From: Umbilicaria muhlenbergii
Taxonomy: Eukaryota > Ascomycota > Lecanoromycetes > Umbilicariales > Umbilicariaceae
Assembly: GCA_000611775.1 (NCBI GenBank)
Contig: KK106987.1
Location: forward strand, 372,001-436,000
DNA: 64,000 nt
Direction: 5' to 3'
The notes below the pieces were generated by a model that was not told the DNA's origin, did no database searches, and saw only the letters and a list, made by a program, of their open reading frames with translations. Made by a program: the position numbers and the translations under genes. Shown piece by piece: positions 12,682-25,371 of the stretch. Within the stretch, counting starts at the first letter, position 1; each line of letters opens with the position of its first letter.

Positions 12682-12690
12682 TTTAAATAA
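12682..12690 (-). promoter_or_regulatory. Conserved TATA-like box of the SANT gene copy
   Basis: TTTAAATAA lies 59 bp upstream of the ATG at 12,623. The intact gene has the same box at 61,900-61,908, also 59 bp upstream, within a shared block GGAGGGTTTAAATAACCTG. Equal spacing and conservation suggest the core promoter was duplicated with the gene. Confidence 0.55.
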
Positions 12691-13320
12691 CCTGACAGTC
12701 CGCTCCAGGAGAATCAGGAGAATCAGGAGAAACACCGCGGACCGCGGGCATCCGCAGCATGTGCGACATGGCGCAGCGGATTTATTCGATAAAGGGGATC
12801 AGTCAAACCCGAATGATGAATAAAGAATAAACAAATTCGTTTGGCAGCTTTTGGTCTCCCTTTGGCAGCTTTCTTGGGTCCGTTCCCTTTCAGCAACTTC
12901 CGACTGCGCGGAAGTCGCAAAATCATTCGAAGCGAAAGAAATGGTGGGAGTGACTGTGGCTTTAAGGTGGCTGAGTATTCCAGCACGTGTTCTGAACCGC
13001 CTCATCTCCCGTCGCGGTCGGATCCCTCACCTTCGACTCTCCAACATTCTGCACGCTGACCGCTTCTACGCGCAACACTTACTTGGGTGTGGGCTATGGT
13101 TTGGCAGGTTTGCACCCAAACGTGACTTTGCAGAACCACAAGACCGGCTTCCGGACTATCTATGCTGAAATCTGCGACCGCTCTGTCATTAGGAGCCATT
13201 CTCAGTTAGTTTTCGCTTACGACGGTCGAGCAATCACTTATTAAAAAAGGCTTGGGTAGAGGATGGCTATTTGGGAGGGCTTTATAATATTAAAAAGAAT
13301 GCTGTCCTTTGAAATGTTCT
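12691..13320. other. Balanced-GC intergenic stretch
   Basis: The SANT upstream homology continues to about 12,785 (matching about 61,990), including the block ACCGCGGGCATCC. Beyond it lies balanced sequence between the SANT upstream region and the 3' end of the FunK1 gene. A 105-codon open frame at 12,851-13,168 (+) and overlapping frames on both strands show no motif; I cannot call a gene. Confidence 0.5.
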
Positions 13321-15824
13321 TCACTCGGAATCCACCACTCTACAGCTAGCAATGGCTCTTTCAAAGGCCTCGATCATAGGCCGGTACAGCTTGTCCGGGT
13401 CACGATAGGTCCCTGTGAAGAGGCCTTCCCGATATGGAAAGAGGATATCGCGTATCTCCTCAGCCAGTCCTTTGAGGCTCTCGAACTCCGCAGGGAACTC
13501 GGCGAGGATGCCTTTGAATTTTGCCTTGTCCATATGGCGTCCCTTTATTTCCGCTATCTGGTCGTAGGTTCCTTTATACCAGCGTCGAAGTCGGCTTGTC
13601 TCCGGCAGAGTCTTATCTCTTCCTCGGATGATGACCCAGAGAAAGACGTAGAAGAACGATTCCAGATCGTGACGGTAGGTATGCGCTGTGCCTTCAAGCA
13701 CCTCAATAGCCATGAATTCCATGGTGCCGGTCCGGTGTCTTGCTCCGCTCGGGCCACTGTCCAGTTCCTTCGCAAGGTCGAGATCGATCAACATTCCAAC
13801 TGGATCTCCCTCGCTCTCCGCATTTGTGATGACGACGTTGTTCTCCGATATGTCGCGATGAAGTACGTTCCCATCTTCGTAGAGAGATCTGAGCGCCTTG
13901 ACAACATCATGGCACGCATCTAGAAACTCTCCGACGGACTCAAACTCATCAATCGCTCGTCCGGGAGGGGAAATGACCAGGCAAGAGAAGATTCGGTTGT
14001 CGAATGATCCATTGTCCCGAACCTCAGGACACATGAGACTGTTCGCATTGGGTGGCTCAATGCTATACTTGCTAGCCCCTTCAGTGCCGTGCTCTTCCTG
14101 CGCAGTGACCAGGTTTGTGATATCTGACCGCCTGCGGCTGCTCTCCGATCTGGAACGCTTTGCTTGGGCAGTCGAAGGCGTCTCCTCTTGCCGCTTCCGT
14201 TTCCGTCCCGACGACGAGGATGAGAGTGGATTGATTCCCAGTCCATTCAAGAAGCTGCTACTCGTTACCGACAGGCTCTGGTTGATTGAGTTTTTCATGG
14301 CCGCCCGGAATGTTTGCGGCTTTCCAAACTGCAATCCTCGACGCAGATCAGCGATGCTTTCAAGATCCCGGTGACCAAACAACTGCGCAACGCCCCACAC
14401 CTTCCTTTCTTTGGCTAACTTCAAGAGTTCTCCTTCCGCGCGTCTCTTATCCGACCGCCAGGAGAACTTGACCACGAATTCCCAGCTCTTTGAGTGCCGT
14501 CTCTTCGCTCGATAACAGGTAGTTCCCCTGCAGATTATCGCTCGCTGGAAGGCGATCGGCTTGTCCTCTAGGTAGAGCTTTTCCTCCTCCGTCTTATCGT
14601 CCCCTTCGAACATGATGTATTTGCCAAACCCATCCTCTTTGATATAGGTATTTATGCCCAACTCCACATCGCTCATCATAGTATAACCGGCCATGACTTT
14701 GATAAAGCGATGCGGATTCTTGTGGATGTCAAATTTCTCGCTGGCGTACGGTCCAGATCTGTCAAACACCCACAGCTCCATTATAGACCCACGGATAAAG
14801 AAGCCATGCAGGAATCGGCGTGTAGGCTGGCTCGCAAACACCTCTCGGGCATGCCCAGAGAACCTAAGCAACTCTTTTGTATATTCATTCGGGATTTCAC
14901 TTTGCTTCAGCTCTGCGATAACTCGGACGTCCGCCCAGTTGTATTTTCCATCGTGCTTGGAAATGCCCGAAAGTGCCAAAAATAGATCCGGTTTGCGCTT
15001 GCAGTCGGAACCAGCCAGCGGTAGATCGGGAGACGCGTAGTACGTGCCGTGCCCTCCTCGGAAGAATCTTGACTGAAACCCCCAAAGCCACCTCAAGAAA
15101 ACACTCTGAGATGGGATAGGCGGATAGGCTGTCCAGCGGCCATCAACAACCTGCGGATCCGCATCCCGAGCGATCAGTTCCGCGGCGTTCGACCACTCCT
15201 TCCCCTCAAAGTACTTCTCATAGAAGCCTCCAGTATCCTTGTATACGCAGCCGTTGATCTCTTGAAGTATGCGTAGGTCGACATCGTCGTGAGTCTGTTC
15301 GTTGGCTTGCTGGGAAGAGGAAGTGGATTTGAGGGGCGTGTCGGAGGGGAGTTTGTCAAAGACGGTCGGAGGTGTCGATTTCTGTGTCCTGACAAGCGCA
15401 AAAAGTGCGGTGCAAATCTCCAGGTCCGATGCATGGCTGACAATTCGCTCGAACAGTGGAATGAACGATCTGGCATTGAACTCGTTCGACTCAATCTGGG
15501 ATCCGAGGCTAAAGAGATCTCGTAAGAGAGTTCCAGAACCGTTACGGGAGGGAAGGACACGAGCAAATGGAGCGGTCTGCAAGGCCAGAATAAGTTCGAG
15601 TGCTAGATCTTTGGCGTCTACCTAAGTTAGCTGACGTGGCCCTCAGATGCTTTTGGTCCGTCCATACCAGAGGTTTCCACCAACCGGTTGACCTGCGTTG
15701 TATGATCTTCGACTTTAGAAATACCCAAGCCATAGCATTTCGACGTAAAGAGAAGGCGAAACCCGTCTAGGCGTTTTCCAATAGGGTTCCTTGCAATGAT
15801 GTCTGCATCGGAGAGGACACTCAT
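13321..15824 (-). CDS. FunK1-like fungal protein kinase
   Basis: Proposed gene: exon 1 at 15,824-15,693 (44 codons from ATG) and exon 2 at 15,621-13,321, separated by a 71-nt intron with GT start and CTAACTTAG end, giving about 810 residues. The exon join is my inference; exon 2 alone has a long open frame without an ATG at its start. The C-terminal half is a kinase fold of the fungal FunK1 family: VLHRDISENN catalytic loop near residue 630, DLD in place of DFG, and the family signature YRHDLESFFYVFLWV. A Ser/Arg/Lys-rich linker (RKRKRQEE region) could be a nuclear signal and precedes the kinase lobe. Codons are GC-balanced and Trp is TGG, unlike the repeats around it. Substrate unknown. Confidence 0.85.
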
Positions 15825-16053
15825 CGCGGGGGAGGCGTCCACGCAGATTGAAAGCCCAACCTAGAGACTTATCGACAAAAAAGCGGCGAGCGCAAGAGGC
15901 TTCCGTATGGTCGATAAACAATTGCAGAATGGGAGGAAATTACTGAGAAGATTTGGGGACGCGTCGTAGATACCAGAGAAGTGCGATGAGGAAGTTCGTG
16001 GCTTAGATGGAGGCTTTGATTGTTTTGGTTGGTTGATTAGTCAGAGTCCGACA
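15825..16053. other. Upstream flank of FunK1 gene up to the retroelement block
   Basis: Balanced sequence without a clear promoter motif. It ends CCGACA, immediately followed by the outermost LTR of Gyp1 at 16,054. Confidence 0.4.
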
Positions 16054-16190
16054 TGTTGCTAGAAAAAGGGACTTGGTCGGCAAGACGTTTCGTGCAATTG
16101 ATAGAGAAGAAAGCCCCTCAGCGAAAATCTGGCTTATGAACCAGTCTAACTAGTACTAATTTGGCTGGACTCGGAAAAGTCCGATCAACA
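16054..16190 (-). repeat. 3' LTR of Gyp1 (outermost, little mutated)
   Basis: On + it starts TGTTGCTAGAAAAAGGG and ends CCGATCAACA, so TGTTG/CAACA form perfect short inverted ends. Compared with its partner at 25,215-25,371, this copy keeps CpG and CCA sites; sixteen differences over 120 bp all make the inner copy C-to-T or G-to-A mutated. Confidence 0.8.
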
Positions 16191-16327
16191 CCTCCGCTGC
16201 ACACCCAGTCGGCGCCCTGATGATGAACAACTGCTCCAATTCACACTCCTCTAGACAGAAGTAACCCTCTACATATGGCTTTCATCAAGAAATCCTCCTC
16301 CTTCCGCTTTGCCTCCTGCTCCACCCT

Positions 16328-18733
16328 TCAAGTCTTATCCTCCTTCATCTTGAGGTTCCTTTCTCTCATCTCCACTGGCTCCTCTTGCCATGCACTATTG
16401 ACTTCTGCTATGTGCCTAGTGATAGCCGCCTGAGCTTCCACAACTTCACGAACGTCCTTAGCAGTCCAGACATATGAAGTGATGATAGAGGGTGGCTCAG
16501 CTTCAATTGAAAGTGCAGCATTCCTGGCCTCTGATTTCAACTCAGCTGAACAGGTTCTCTCATAGTTGATGTTGATATCTGCTCTTACACTGCTGCTGTA
16601 TCAGTCTAACTTGTTGAGGGTAGCTTGAATAGTCTCAGTAGGCTTCTTGTAGAAGGCATTTAGATTCACAAATTGAGTGAAAGTGATCACATCCTCTGTC
16701 ATGATAATCTCCTGAAGCTGTCTAACTTCAGACTGAGTGAACTCAAAATCCAGATTGAGGAAAAGGGGAGGGACAGAAGTGACTGAGATAAGGTTTAATG
16801 ATGACTGCAGCTGAGCAGGTTGCTCTGACATGCATTTAACACACTCACATTGATGAGCATCAGGTGCTAAGTATGTAATAAATTGAGGGAAGAAAGCAGA
16901 GATAAGTATGTTGATATTCATGACTGCATCAGTGAAAGTAATGAAAGAGTATAAAGCCTGCTCCTGATCAGTGATCTCAGTGCTTGCACAGTGAAGAAAG
17001 ATGATCAAAGGTAAAAGCTTTCAGTGAAACTGCTTCACAAGTGAGGCAAGATGATCTCTTAAACACTGAATCAACTGATTATACTTCACTGCTGAGATAA
17101 TGAGTATTGAAGTCTTGATGAGGGCCTCAATACCTGACTCAATATGCTTCATGATTTTGATCAAGGTCAAGACTGTCTTTGTTACATGAAGGCTTTTAAT
17201 CTCTGCCTGAATTACCTTCTTTTGCTTGAAAGCTGCCTCTGACATGTCCTTAAACAAATCTGCCTTTACTTTCAACTTCTTTATCAACTTATCATGCTCT
17301 GACTTTGATCTGACATCAGCATTTGAAGTCTTGATTGCTCTTTCCCTTAAATCCTCTTCCTTATTCACAAGTGTTGAAAAGAGGACTCTGTTGATGTGTA
17401 AGTTCAAGAACCTCAGCTCCTCATCTGTAAATGATGATTGAAAGATCTCTGAGCTTATAATCTTCTGAAAGTCATTCACCTGCGTGAATAGAAGGTTGAC
17501 AAGCAGTTGACTGCAGTTCATTTTCACCTGATTAACCTGAAATGACTCATATTTGGTGCAATAAATCATTGTATCAATTAAAACATCACTTTTAACAACC
17601 CTCTCCCCTCTTACAGTGAACTTAAAAGATATATTCTTCTTAAATTTTCATTTCTTTTTAGCCTCCTGTGAGCTCTCATCACCTTTAACTGAGGTTTCAG
17701 TAACTGATTGCGTGCGTTTCAAAGGTACTTTGGCAGGTGAAGCAGATGCATCAGAAGCAGAGGAAGCTTATGAGGTCAATTGAGCAGCTCTCAGAGAAAG
17801 CTCAGAGGCTGTGACAGGGGAAAGGTTAACTGTAGCAGCAGGAATCTGAGCTGAGATAGCTGAAGCAGGGATTGAGGTAGTAAGAATAATAACACTGACA
17901 GTATCTGATGCCTCTGCTGTAAGCGCCAGAGCTTCCCTCATGTGAGTGTCTTCAATCAGCAGTTTTTCAGAGAGAGTGATCAACATCTTATTCATCACTT
18001 CCTCACTAGTGTAAGAGCCTTGTGTCAACGTCAGCATGAAGCTCAAAGTGAGAAAGATAAACTCATGATGCACTGAGATAAATGATGAGGTAACTTGAAT
18101 GATAGAATTAGCAACTGATGTAAATAAAGCAGTGATTAAAGTGTCTCTGAGAGTCACCTCTGACATCAGTGCTGCTGTAAAGATGAAGTTTAAAGCAAGG
18201 TGACCTGACTGTGATATCACTCTTTGAAGAAAACTCATAAGGTCAGAGTCCTCTGATGATAATCTTTCAGCTTCATCAAAGAGATTTAGCTGACTAAACA
18301 TGAGTGAGTTCATGAGCTTAAGCTGATTGCTCTCACTGAGTGAGCTGAAGGTGAAGTTGAAATCATTAAAAGCTCATTTGACAGATGTAGGAAACTGAAG
18401 AGCTTGTGATCAGGATTCATCCTTCATATGAGAGTACTGTGACTGTGAATTGTTGATCTCTGAAGAATAAAATATAAGTGAGACTTCTTGTTCTTGAACA
18501 GGCGGCTTGAAAGCTTCTTCATCATGAGTGTCTTATCAGTTAGATGAACTTGAGCTCATGTCAGTGTTTAAACTGACACCCTCATTGAGGTCATGATCAG
18601 TAAATTGCATGCTGATAATGAAACTCACTGTTCCCCTCTCTCTGACTAATTCCTGTCACTTTCACTGATTTAAACAGTCATGTTGTTGCAGTTTTAAGTT
18701 AAGATTACTACTGAAGATTCTGTTGTGAGGCAT
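16328..18733 (-). pseudogene. Gyp1 accessory ORF, about 800 codons, unknown function
   Basis: A single minus-strand frame starts at an ATG at 18,733 (MPHNRIFSSN) and stays in frame through the open stretches ending at 17,768, 17,021, 16,601 and 16,328. It is broken only by scattered TGA/TAA codons, many at plausible Trp or Gln sites. It lies downstream of integrase, in the same direction as pol, and before the 3' LTR. The N-terminal part is Ser/acidic. A middle segment (about 17,770-18,310) is hydrophobic-helical and Thr/Ser/Ala-rich. A Lys-rich patch lies near 17,650, then long charged helices (17,021-17,569). The part nearest the LTR is almost unmutated. I recognise no domain. It could be an envelope-like or captured gene; nothing seen settles this. 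Confidence 0.6.
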
Positions 18734-18969
18734 TGTGTTGTGTAGTAAGAAGGTTGCATAAAAAATGAGCTCAAATAAAATGTGAAATGAGCATCCACGC
18801 TGACTGAACATGTTCATGATGTAGTCATGAAATAAATGATTTAATGATGAGAAGAGGTGTTATGATCTCCTCTGAATTTAAATATGTAAGCAGCATTTAA
18901 AGCTTTTGTGAGCTGCTTTTAAGGTAGGTGAGAAAGTGAAGTCTGAACTTAAAGCAAATGATGTAAAAA

Positions 18970-21900
18970 CTTTAAAGTGAAAGAGAAGACATCTCCTTCT
19001 TCTTGAAGAACTCTCTCAGAGTCTGAAAAGTGAGGTAAATTAACTCACTGAAGAGCTTTAGATGTCCTGTTCAAGGTTGAAAAACCTGAAGATCATCTTT
19101 ATGAAAGGTTCACTTTATATGCTGACTGTTGATTTGATGAATATGATAACTTGCATGATCACCTGTCTTGTTCACAACAAAAGAGCTTCTTCATTAAGCT
19201 TTCAGCTTGACAGACTCTCTCTGATGCAGAAGAACAAGATCCTCAGTAAACAATTCTTTATGTGCAACTCTTTGATTGTACCTCTCAGCCATTCTTATCT
19301 TATTCTCTTCATTAACCTTCATCACTTCCTTTCTTTGAGAGGTCAAATTGAGTAGGTGATTTTGAACAGCTTAAGCATGAACCCTGAGGTCTGTGATAGA
19401 ATTCACTCATTAAAAAACAGTGACCTCTGCTAGATTGCTGTTCCTGAGGAGAGTGATGAGAGGGGAAGTAGAAGAAAGACTCATTAAAATGCTCAGCAGA
19501 GAGTATCATAAATGACTTATGATTCAATTATTGATTTCATGAGTGAATTTGACAAGCACCATATCTCAAGCAGAGCTGAAGGAGGTTGACTTTTGAATCA
19601 CATCTTTTAAAATTCAATTGCCTCATTTCATAAGTTCAAAGGATTTTAATGATCTGCTGAGCTTAAATAAAAGCTTTACCTCTTGCTTCTTCATGTATTC
19701 CTCAACAGCCTGATTCTTAAAATGTTGATCTTGATTGAGGAAAAACACCTCTGGCTGAGTGAACTGATTGAACACATCATCAAGAGCCTGAATGATGTTC
19801 AGAGCATTAACAGTCATGCTGAGGTAAATCATGAAATACCTACTGAAGTAATTCATTAAGTGTAAGATGTATTCAAAATCAGCTGATGTAATCTTCCTCA
19901 GAGGTCTGATGAAGTTCATAGTGAGCAGTTGAAAGAAGTGATGAGTTATGATAAGTTGAAGCAGCTGACTCCTCTGCACTGAGACATGATGAGCACATTG
20001 TAAACATTCAGCAATGTACTGCTTCACATCTGTGAACTGAGAAGGTCAATAAATGAGCTCTCATAATTTAAGAATCATGCTGTCTTTGGCTCAATGATCA
20101 CTCTTATCATGAGCTTTGTATAAAGTGACTGCAACTTTGAACTCTGAGATGCAAAGGAGGTGTAATTCATCTTAATGCATTCACAGTCAAGAGTCCTCAT
20201 CAATCTGATAATTTAAACACTTTTAGAGAAAGTTGATTGATGTAGGCTCTGATAAGTTTCCTGTTGAGATGTAGTTGTAAATCATTTCAAATCAAATTGA
20301 AGCTCAGTAGGCCTCTTGTCATGAGGTGAAAGACTGAAGTGTAAACATTGAAACATTATGCAAGATTCTCTGACCTATGACTTCTGCTCTCTCTTCATCA
20401 GCAAGCTTCTTTAAAAATGATTTAAACTCATCCTTTTTATCCTTTCAGATTTATTAAGCTTCATTTTTTTGAATGTGCTTTTAAATTATTCAGATGATAT
20501 CATCCTCCTCACAATCCTCTTGAAGAATATGATTTTGAATAAGTCATCAGCAATGATGTTTTGTTCTTCTTTGATATGCATCATCCTTATGTGAAGTTCT
20601 CAGAGCCTCACAGCTCAATGTTCATAAATGTCATCATGTAGACTAAAGCTGAGAAAGTGAACAAGGGGTTTGTGATCAGTGTGTATGATCTCAGGACGCT
20701 CTGAATTTTGAAGAAGATATTAAAATTTGATGATGAACTTAACAATGACACAAAGCTCCTGTTTATAGGTTTGATATTTTCATTCCATGACTGAAAAGGT
20801 AAGAGTGTCATAGATGATAAAGATCTTAATTGATTTTAACTCTCTGCTGACCTTCTGAAATTGAGTTATCATTAAATCATCAGTGAATCCTGAGGCATCT
20901 GAGTAGAAGTGAATATTCAGAGATCAGTTAATGCTGTTCATGACAACCTTAGTTGCGCACTTTATTCAGAGGATCTCAAAGGATAATTGCTCTGACTGAG
21001 TTTACCTTCATGAAACACTCTCAGTCAGTCAGTTCAGAGGCTGAGCAATCTCTGTGAAATTCTTTACTCATCAGCAGGTTATACTTATAGCTTCTAGAAA
21101 GCCTCACACTCCTTTAACATTAAACAGTTCTGATCACTTGACAATGATCTCAACCTGAGCTGAAAGGATGTGAATTTTCTCATTAACATAATGCTTTACT
21201 TCTAAGGCTTTGATATTGTCTACAAACAGCTGGAATTTCCTAAAGGATAAAGTGAGCTTGACTCACTCAATTCAAGGAAAGAATTGATCTCTGAGAAAAG
21301 TGAATTGAGATTCAAAGTTCAGGTGATCACTGAAGAGGTCATTTATATAAAAGATTATTAAGGCTGATTCAATGAGCTTCTCATGCATAAGTGATGATTC
21401 TGACTGAGGCTCTGAAATTGATTTTAAAGTGATGTTCATCAGTTTTAACATCATGAAGCCTGCAGATCAAGATTCCTGAGGCATTCATGTGAGTTGCAGT
21501 TGTTCAATTTCAAGAATAGAAAATGCAAACAAATGATGATCATCTGAGTGCAAAATCATGCTGAAATATTCATGCTTAATATCTGCCTGGAAGAAGGTTT
21601 CATGTCTCAGATCAAAGAAGTAGTCATGAACTTTAAACATCAATTTCAGATAATTTCTCAGCATGTTCTCTCTAACCTTGCTGTAATTGAAAGTGAGTTT
21701 TAACTCATCAGTGAGCTTTGAGTTCTCTTCTTTATTCATGAGCACAGCTCAAGCATTTCAAGCAGACAACTTCTCATTGACATGCTGAGTTCTTTCATAA
21801 ACCCCTTCAAGCATACCGTCCTGCATGAGCTTTCAGAGTCATCACTCTTTGTGAGGTGCTCAACAGAATTGTACTTCCTCAGAGGAGGATTTCATCCCTG

Positions 21901-22640
21901 AGGTAAGATGAGCTTGATGTAAGATAAGATCAGTGACTGAAAGGCTGTTCAAATTTGCATCATTAAGATGCTTATAAGAGTAGAGAAGCTGAAGAACCTG
22001 TAATTCATCAATCTTTATTAAAATATGATTGCTGAGCTGAATCTTAAGCTCAGAGGCTCAGCTTAAGAGCTTTGTGTGACTGAGGTAATCATTGAGATTC
22101 TCTGATAAAGGACGCTGTTGAGGCTTTTGCTTGATTGAGAAGAATGCCTTCAGCATCATTGAATTGATGACCTCAATACTGGCTTGATTAAGCTGCAAAG
22201 AGAGCTTGAGTAATGATGTATGCCTTCATTGCTGCTGTAATACCACTGATAATGAGGATGAGGGGCTGGCGTAATGAGAAGACTGAAGGTGATCAGTTAC
22301 TGACATAAGTGACAGGAGTGTGAGGTCTGCAGAATAACTGTGAAAAAGGCTGAGATAATAAATGACACTTTCCTCTAATGAGGAGGCAGTGAACATTTTT
22401 ACTGAGCATGATAATATTGTTGCTGCTCCCTGCAGTTTAAAGTCCTGTGAAGGACTTAATGAAAATCCTGCTTCTCAGCCTTGATGTTCTTTGATTTTTC
22501 TTCATCAGACAGATTTATTGAGCTGTTTGTATCTGAGTCTGCTTCTGCATCAGCATCTTCCTCATCTGAGTCATCCTTCATATGAGAAGTCAAGATGATT
22601 TTAAAATACATAAGAAGATTATGATCCTGTGAGAACATTA
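18970..22640 (-). pseudogene. Gyp1 pol
   Basis: Reading down on -: an acidic linker (22,638-22,456); reverse transcriptase (21,745-21,272) with ADIKHEYFS and a degenerate catalytic motif FYINDLF where YMDD is expected; RNase H (about 20,950-20,600); integrase core (20,027-19,623) with CLQCAHH zinc-binding residues and MNFIRPL; and a C-terminal tail (19,527-18,970). The Gyp2 sequence aligns through all of these parts. Many TGA and TAA codons interrupt it. Confidence 0.8.
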
Positions 22641-23351
22641 ACTTTGAATCAACAACATCCTGTACAGTTTCTTCAGCAGCTGAGTCTTCAATCTCAATTT
22701 TGAATCCTCAGATCTCAATGATGGCATTGACTGAATATAGTTAAAGAATTCTCAACAGCAGACTCAAGTGTTTCATCTCAGGCACAGGAGATGAAAGTTT
22801 CAAAGTGATAAAGCAGTGAATTTGCCTTCATATTCTTTTCACCTTAAGTTTCAGATATACTCAATGATGTAAAAGTGTTTCCTGATGATTTATTGTTTTC
22901 ATGATTAAACTGATGAATCTCACATCTGATAAGACATGAAATGAGAGCTCAAGCTGTTTGATCATTGTGATGAAGATGACATTCATGTCAGATTCTTAAT
23001 TCACCTGAATTTAAGAGCAGTTCAATGTTAACTCTCTGCTTTCAAGAATGTGAACAGTACATGAAATTTAAAAAGCTTTGTCAACACTCATGAACATGCT
23101 CAGGAATTAAGTATTCTCATTTATAATTATAGAATTGACTGTCTCCTGTTGAGTTTAAGATTAACTTGTCAGAGCTTTTCCCTTCTTCTTGTGATTGAAC
23201 ATTTAAATAAGTAACCGCTTGAGCTCCTGACACACAGTGAGAGATCAGACACAGAAGTTCATTCAAGTCATGTTTATCTTTTGAGACTTCAAAAGCTGTC
23301 AGACTGAAGTCAGCTTATTTATAAATTCAATGTCTTCATCAATTAAGTCAA

Positions 23352-25190
23352 TTAATGAGATGATTGTGACTGCTTTCTCTGTACATTTTTAATCTTTCTT
23401 TTTTGATCACTCATTCTCCTTCTGAATTGAGATGCTTTAAAAGAAGAAATCTTGATCAGTGAATGTTTCTGATTGAAAGGTGATGAGCTGAGCTGAAGAT
23501 CATGAGGACAAAGGCACTGCAGATGACTCCTCAACATGAGATCTTTTGTTAAGCTCAGATCCCTCCTCAAGGAATACTTCTGTGAAGTTAACATTTTCAC
23601 TTACAGTTCATAGATCAGCCAGACTGTAAGTTATGAACTGAACTCTCATCACTGATGAACCTTGAGGTAGGGCATTGCTGATAATCACTGATGTAGATAA
23701 GCTGATGTCAGTTGTGACAAGTTCAGAGAACTGATCTCTGTCACTTAAAATCATGATCTTCAGGATGCTCTGCTCATTCCTTGATAATGCTTGATTAACA
23801 CAATTGCAGCTGATGTGATCATCTTCTCTGCATCTTATACACATAATGATTTCACATCCTGAGGTGAACGTCCTGATGTCATTGATGTACAGGTTGTTTA
23901 ATTAATCATTTTCATTATCACCTCCTCTGTTATAATTCTCATCTTCTTTCACAGCTTGATGAGGCGCCTGATAAATGTTTCATGCAGCTGAGATAAGCTG
24001 CTGAGGTGACTGAGATCATTGTGAAGGATAGTAGAGAGCTGAAGTTGAGTACATCAGTACTTGAGTAAATCAGGTCATAGGTGGCTGCTGCTGAGAATTC
24101 AATTAATTTTGATAACCTCACTGAGGCGTGTTTGCTTGGTAGGAGGCTCTTAATGAATTGATTTAAACTGTTGACATATTCTGATGAATCACATCATGAT
24201 AAAACTGAAGTTCTTAAGCTCAGGTGACTTTCTCTTATAAGCAGATGTATTCTGCTTTGATTCTTCATGATTCTTCTGCCACAGTATAAACCTCAAGGAG
24301 GAAGCAGTCTGATGAAACTAAGTTTTAAAGAGCATCTTATTGAACATCAGAGTCTTGAATTCCTCAGGTAAATGCTCTCATCATGATGTTCAACATGACA
24401 GTTTCAAGAGGGGATAAAACAGGTGAGTTTAAAACTGCTGAAGTTAATCTTAAGTGATCTCATCCTCTCACTCAGAATAACAGTTCAGCAGTTCATTTGT
24501 AATAAGTTATCAAGGCCTCATCATCTTGCTGACATAAGTCTGATATTTCTGAGTTGAAATAAACAGCTGAAGCTTCAGAGACTTTGATAAGATATCTCTG
24601 AGTAAACAACATCTTGAACTGTGCCACTGTGTCAGTTGTGAAAGAGGGGGATTTCAGCAGTTCTGTGATGAGAGAGGTGATTTCTGCTCATGCTGCAGCA
24701 TCATCTGCTAGTAGGAGGTTCACAGCCTGCAGGAAGTCAGCTGAATTAATGATGTTAATGCTGAAGTGTTTCTTAAGCTCTCACTCAAGTTTCTTCAGTC
24801 AACGGGTGGCTGACTGTTCATTTTTCCCATTGAATGATCCACAAAGAGCAAAGTCTGAGTCATTATTTATGACTGTCATAATGAAATGTATAGTTGAGGT
24901 AAGTACAGGACTGAATGAGAATAAGAAAGTTAATAAGTGATTTAAGTACTCTGTGAGAGTGCTCAGAGTACTTGTACAAGGTGAAATAAAGAAGACAGGT
25001 TTAAAAAGCTCTCAAAGAAGAGTTATCATTCTATTCTCAGGACTGAAGTTTATTTTGATGATGATGTTCTTTCAAAGGGAAGGGTTTTCAGTTGATAAGT
25101 GATTTCAATGCAGAGTTTTTCATAACAGAATGATATGTTAAAGCCTGTTTCTTTCCTCAAGCTCAAGCAGATTCAGGGATAATGAATATG
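23352..25190 (-). pseudogene. Gyp1 gag
   Basis: It contains an intact-looking zinc knuckle near 23,797-23,841, CIRCREDDHISCNC (CX2CX4HX4C), matching the Gyp2 knuckle at 26,893-26,940. Upstream sequence is broken into several frames by TGA codons but aligns with Gyp2 gag. The start is not defined. Confidence 0.65.
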
Positions 25191-25214
25191 ATGATCAAAT
25201 GCAGTCACAGTGAG

Positions 25215-25371
25215 GTTGTTAGATCTCATCATGAAATCATCAGAAAAAGAAACTTGATCAGCAAGATGTTTCATGCAATTAATAAAGAAGAAAGCCCCTC
25301 AGTGAAAATCTGACTTATGAATCAGTTTAATTAGTACTAATTTGGCTGAACTCAGAAAAGTCTGATCAACA
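25215..25371 (-). repeat. 5' LTR of Gyp1 (inner, mutated)
   Basis: It aligns with 16,054-16,190, with a 19-bp extra stretch near 25,222-25,240 and dense C-to-T/G-to-A changes. It ends TGATCAACA at 25,371, directly against the first LTR of Gyp2. Confidence 0.7.

Larger units (their letters stand above)
16054..25371 (-). mobile_element. Gyp1, Ty3/gypsy element with an extra 3' ORF
   Basis: Reading on -, it has a 5' LTR (25,371-25,215), gag with zinc knuckle, protease region, RT, RNase H, integrase, then an extra long frame (18,733-16,328), a purine-rich GCAGCGGAGG at 16,191-16,200 just before the 3' LTR, and the 3' LTR (16,190-16,054). Its gag-pol is closely related to that of Gyp2, which lies in the opposite direction, but the LTRs are only distantly similar and Gyp2 lacks the extra frame. 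No target-site duplication was found: left flank CGACA, right flank TTACT, the latter belonging to the Gyp2 LTR. All coding frames are broken. Confidence 0.8.

Noticed and set aside
12841-13199. Overlapping 65-105-codon frames on both strands
   Set aside because: No motif, no homology within the window, and mutually overlapping; not supportable as genes.
13309-13923. A 204-codon plus-strand open frame
   Set aside because: It is antisense to the FunK1 kinase exon, whose motifs are on the minus strand; a GC-rich shadow frame.
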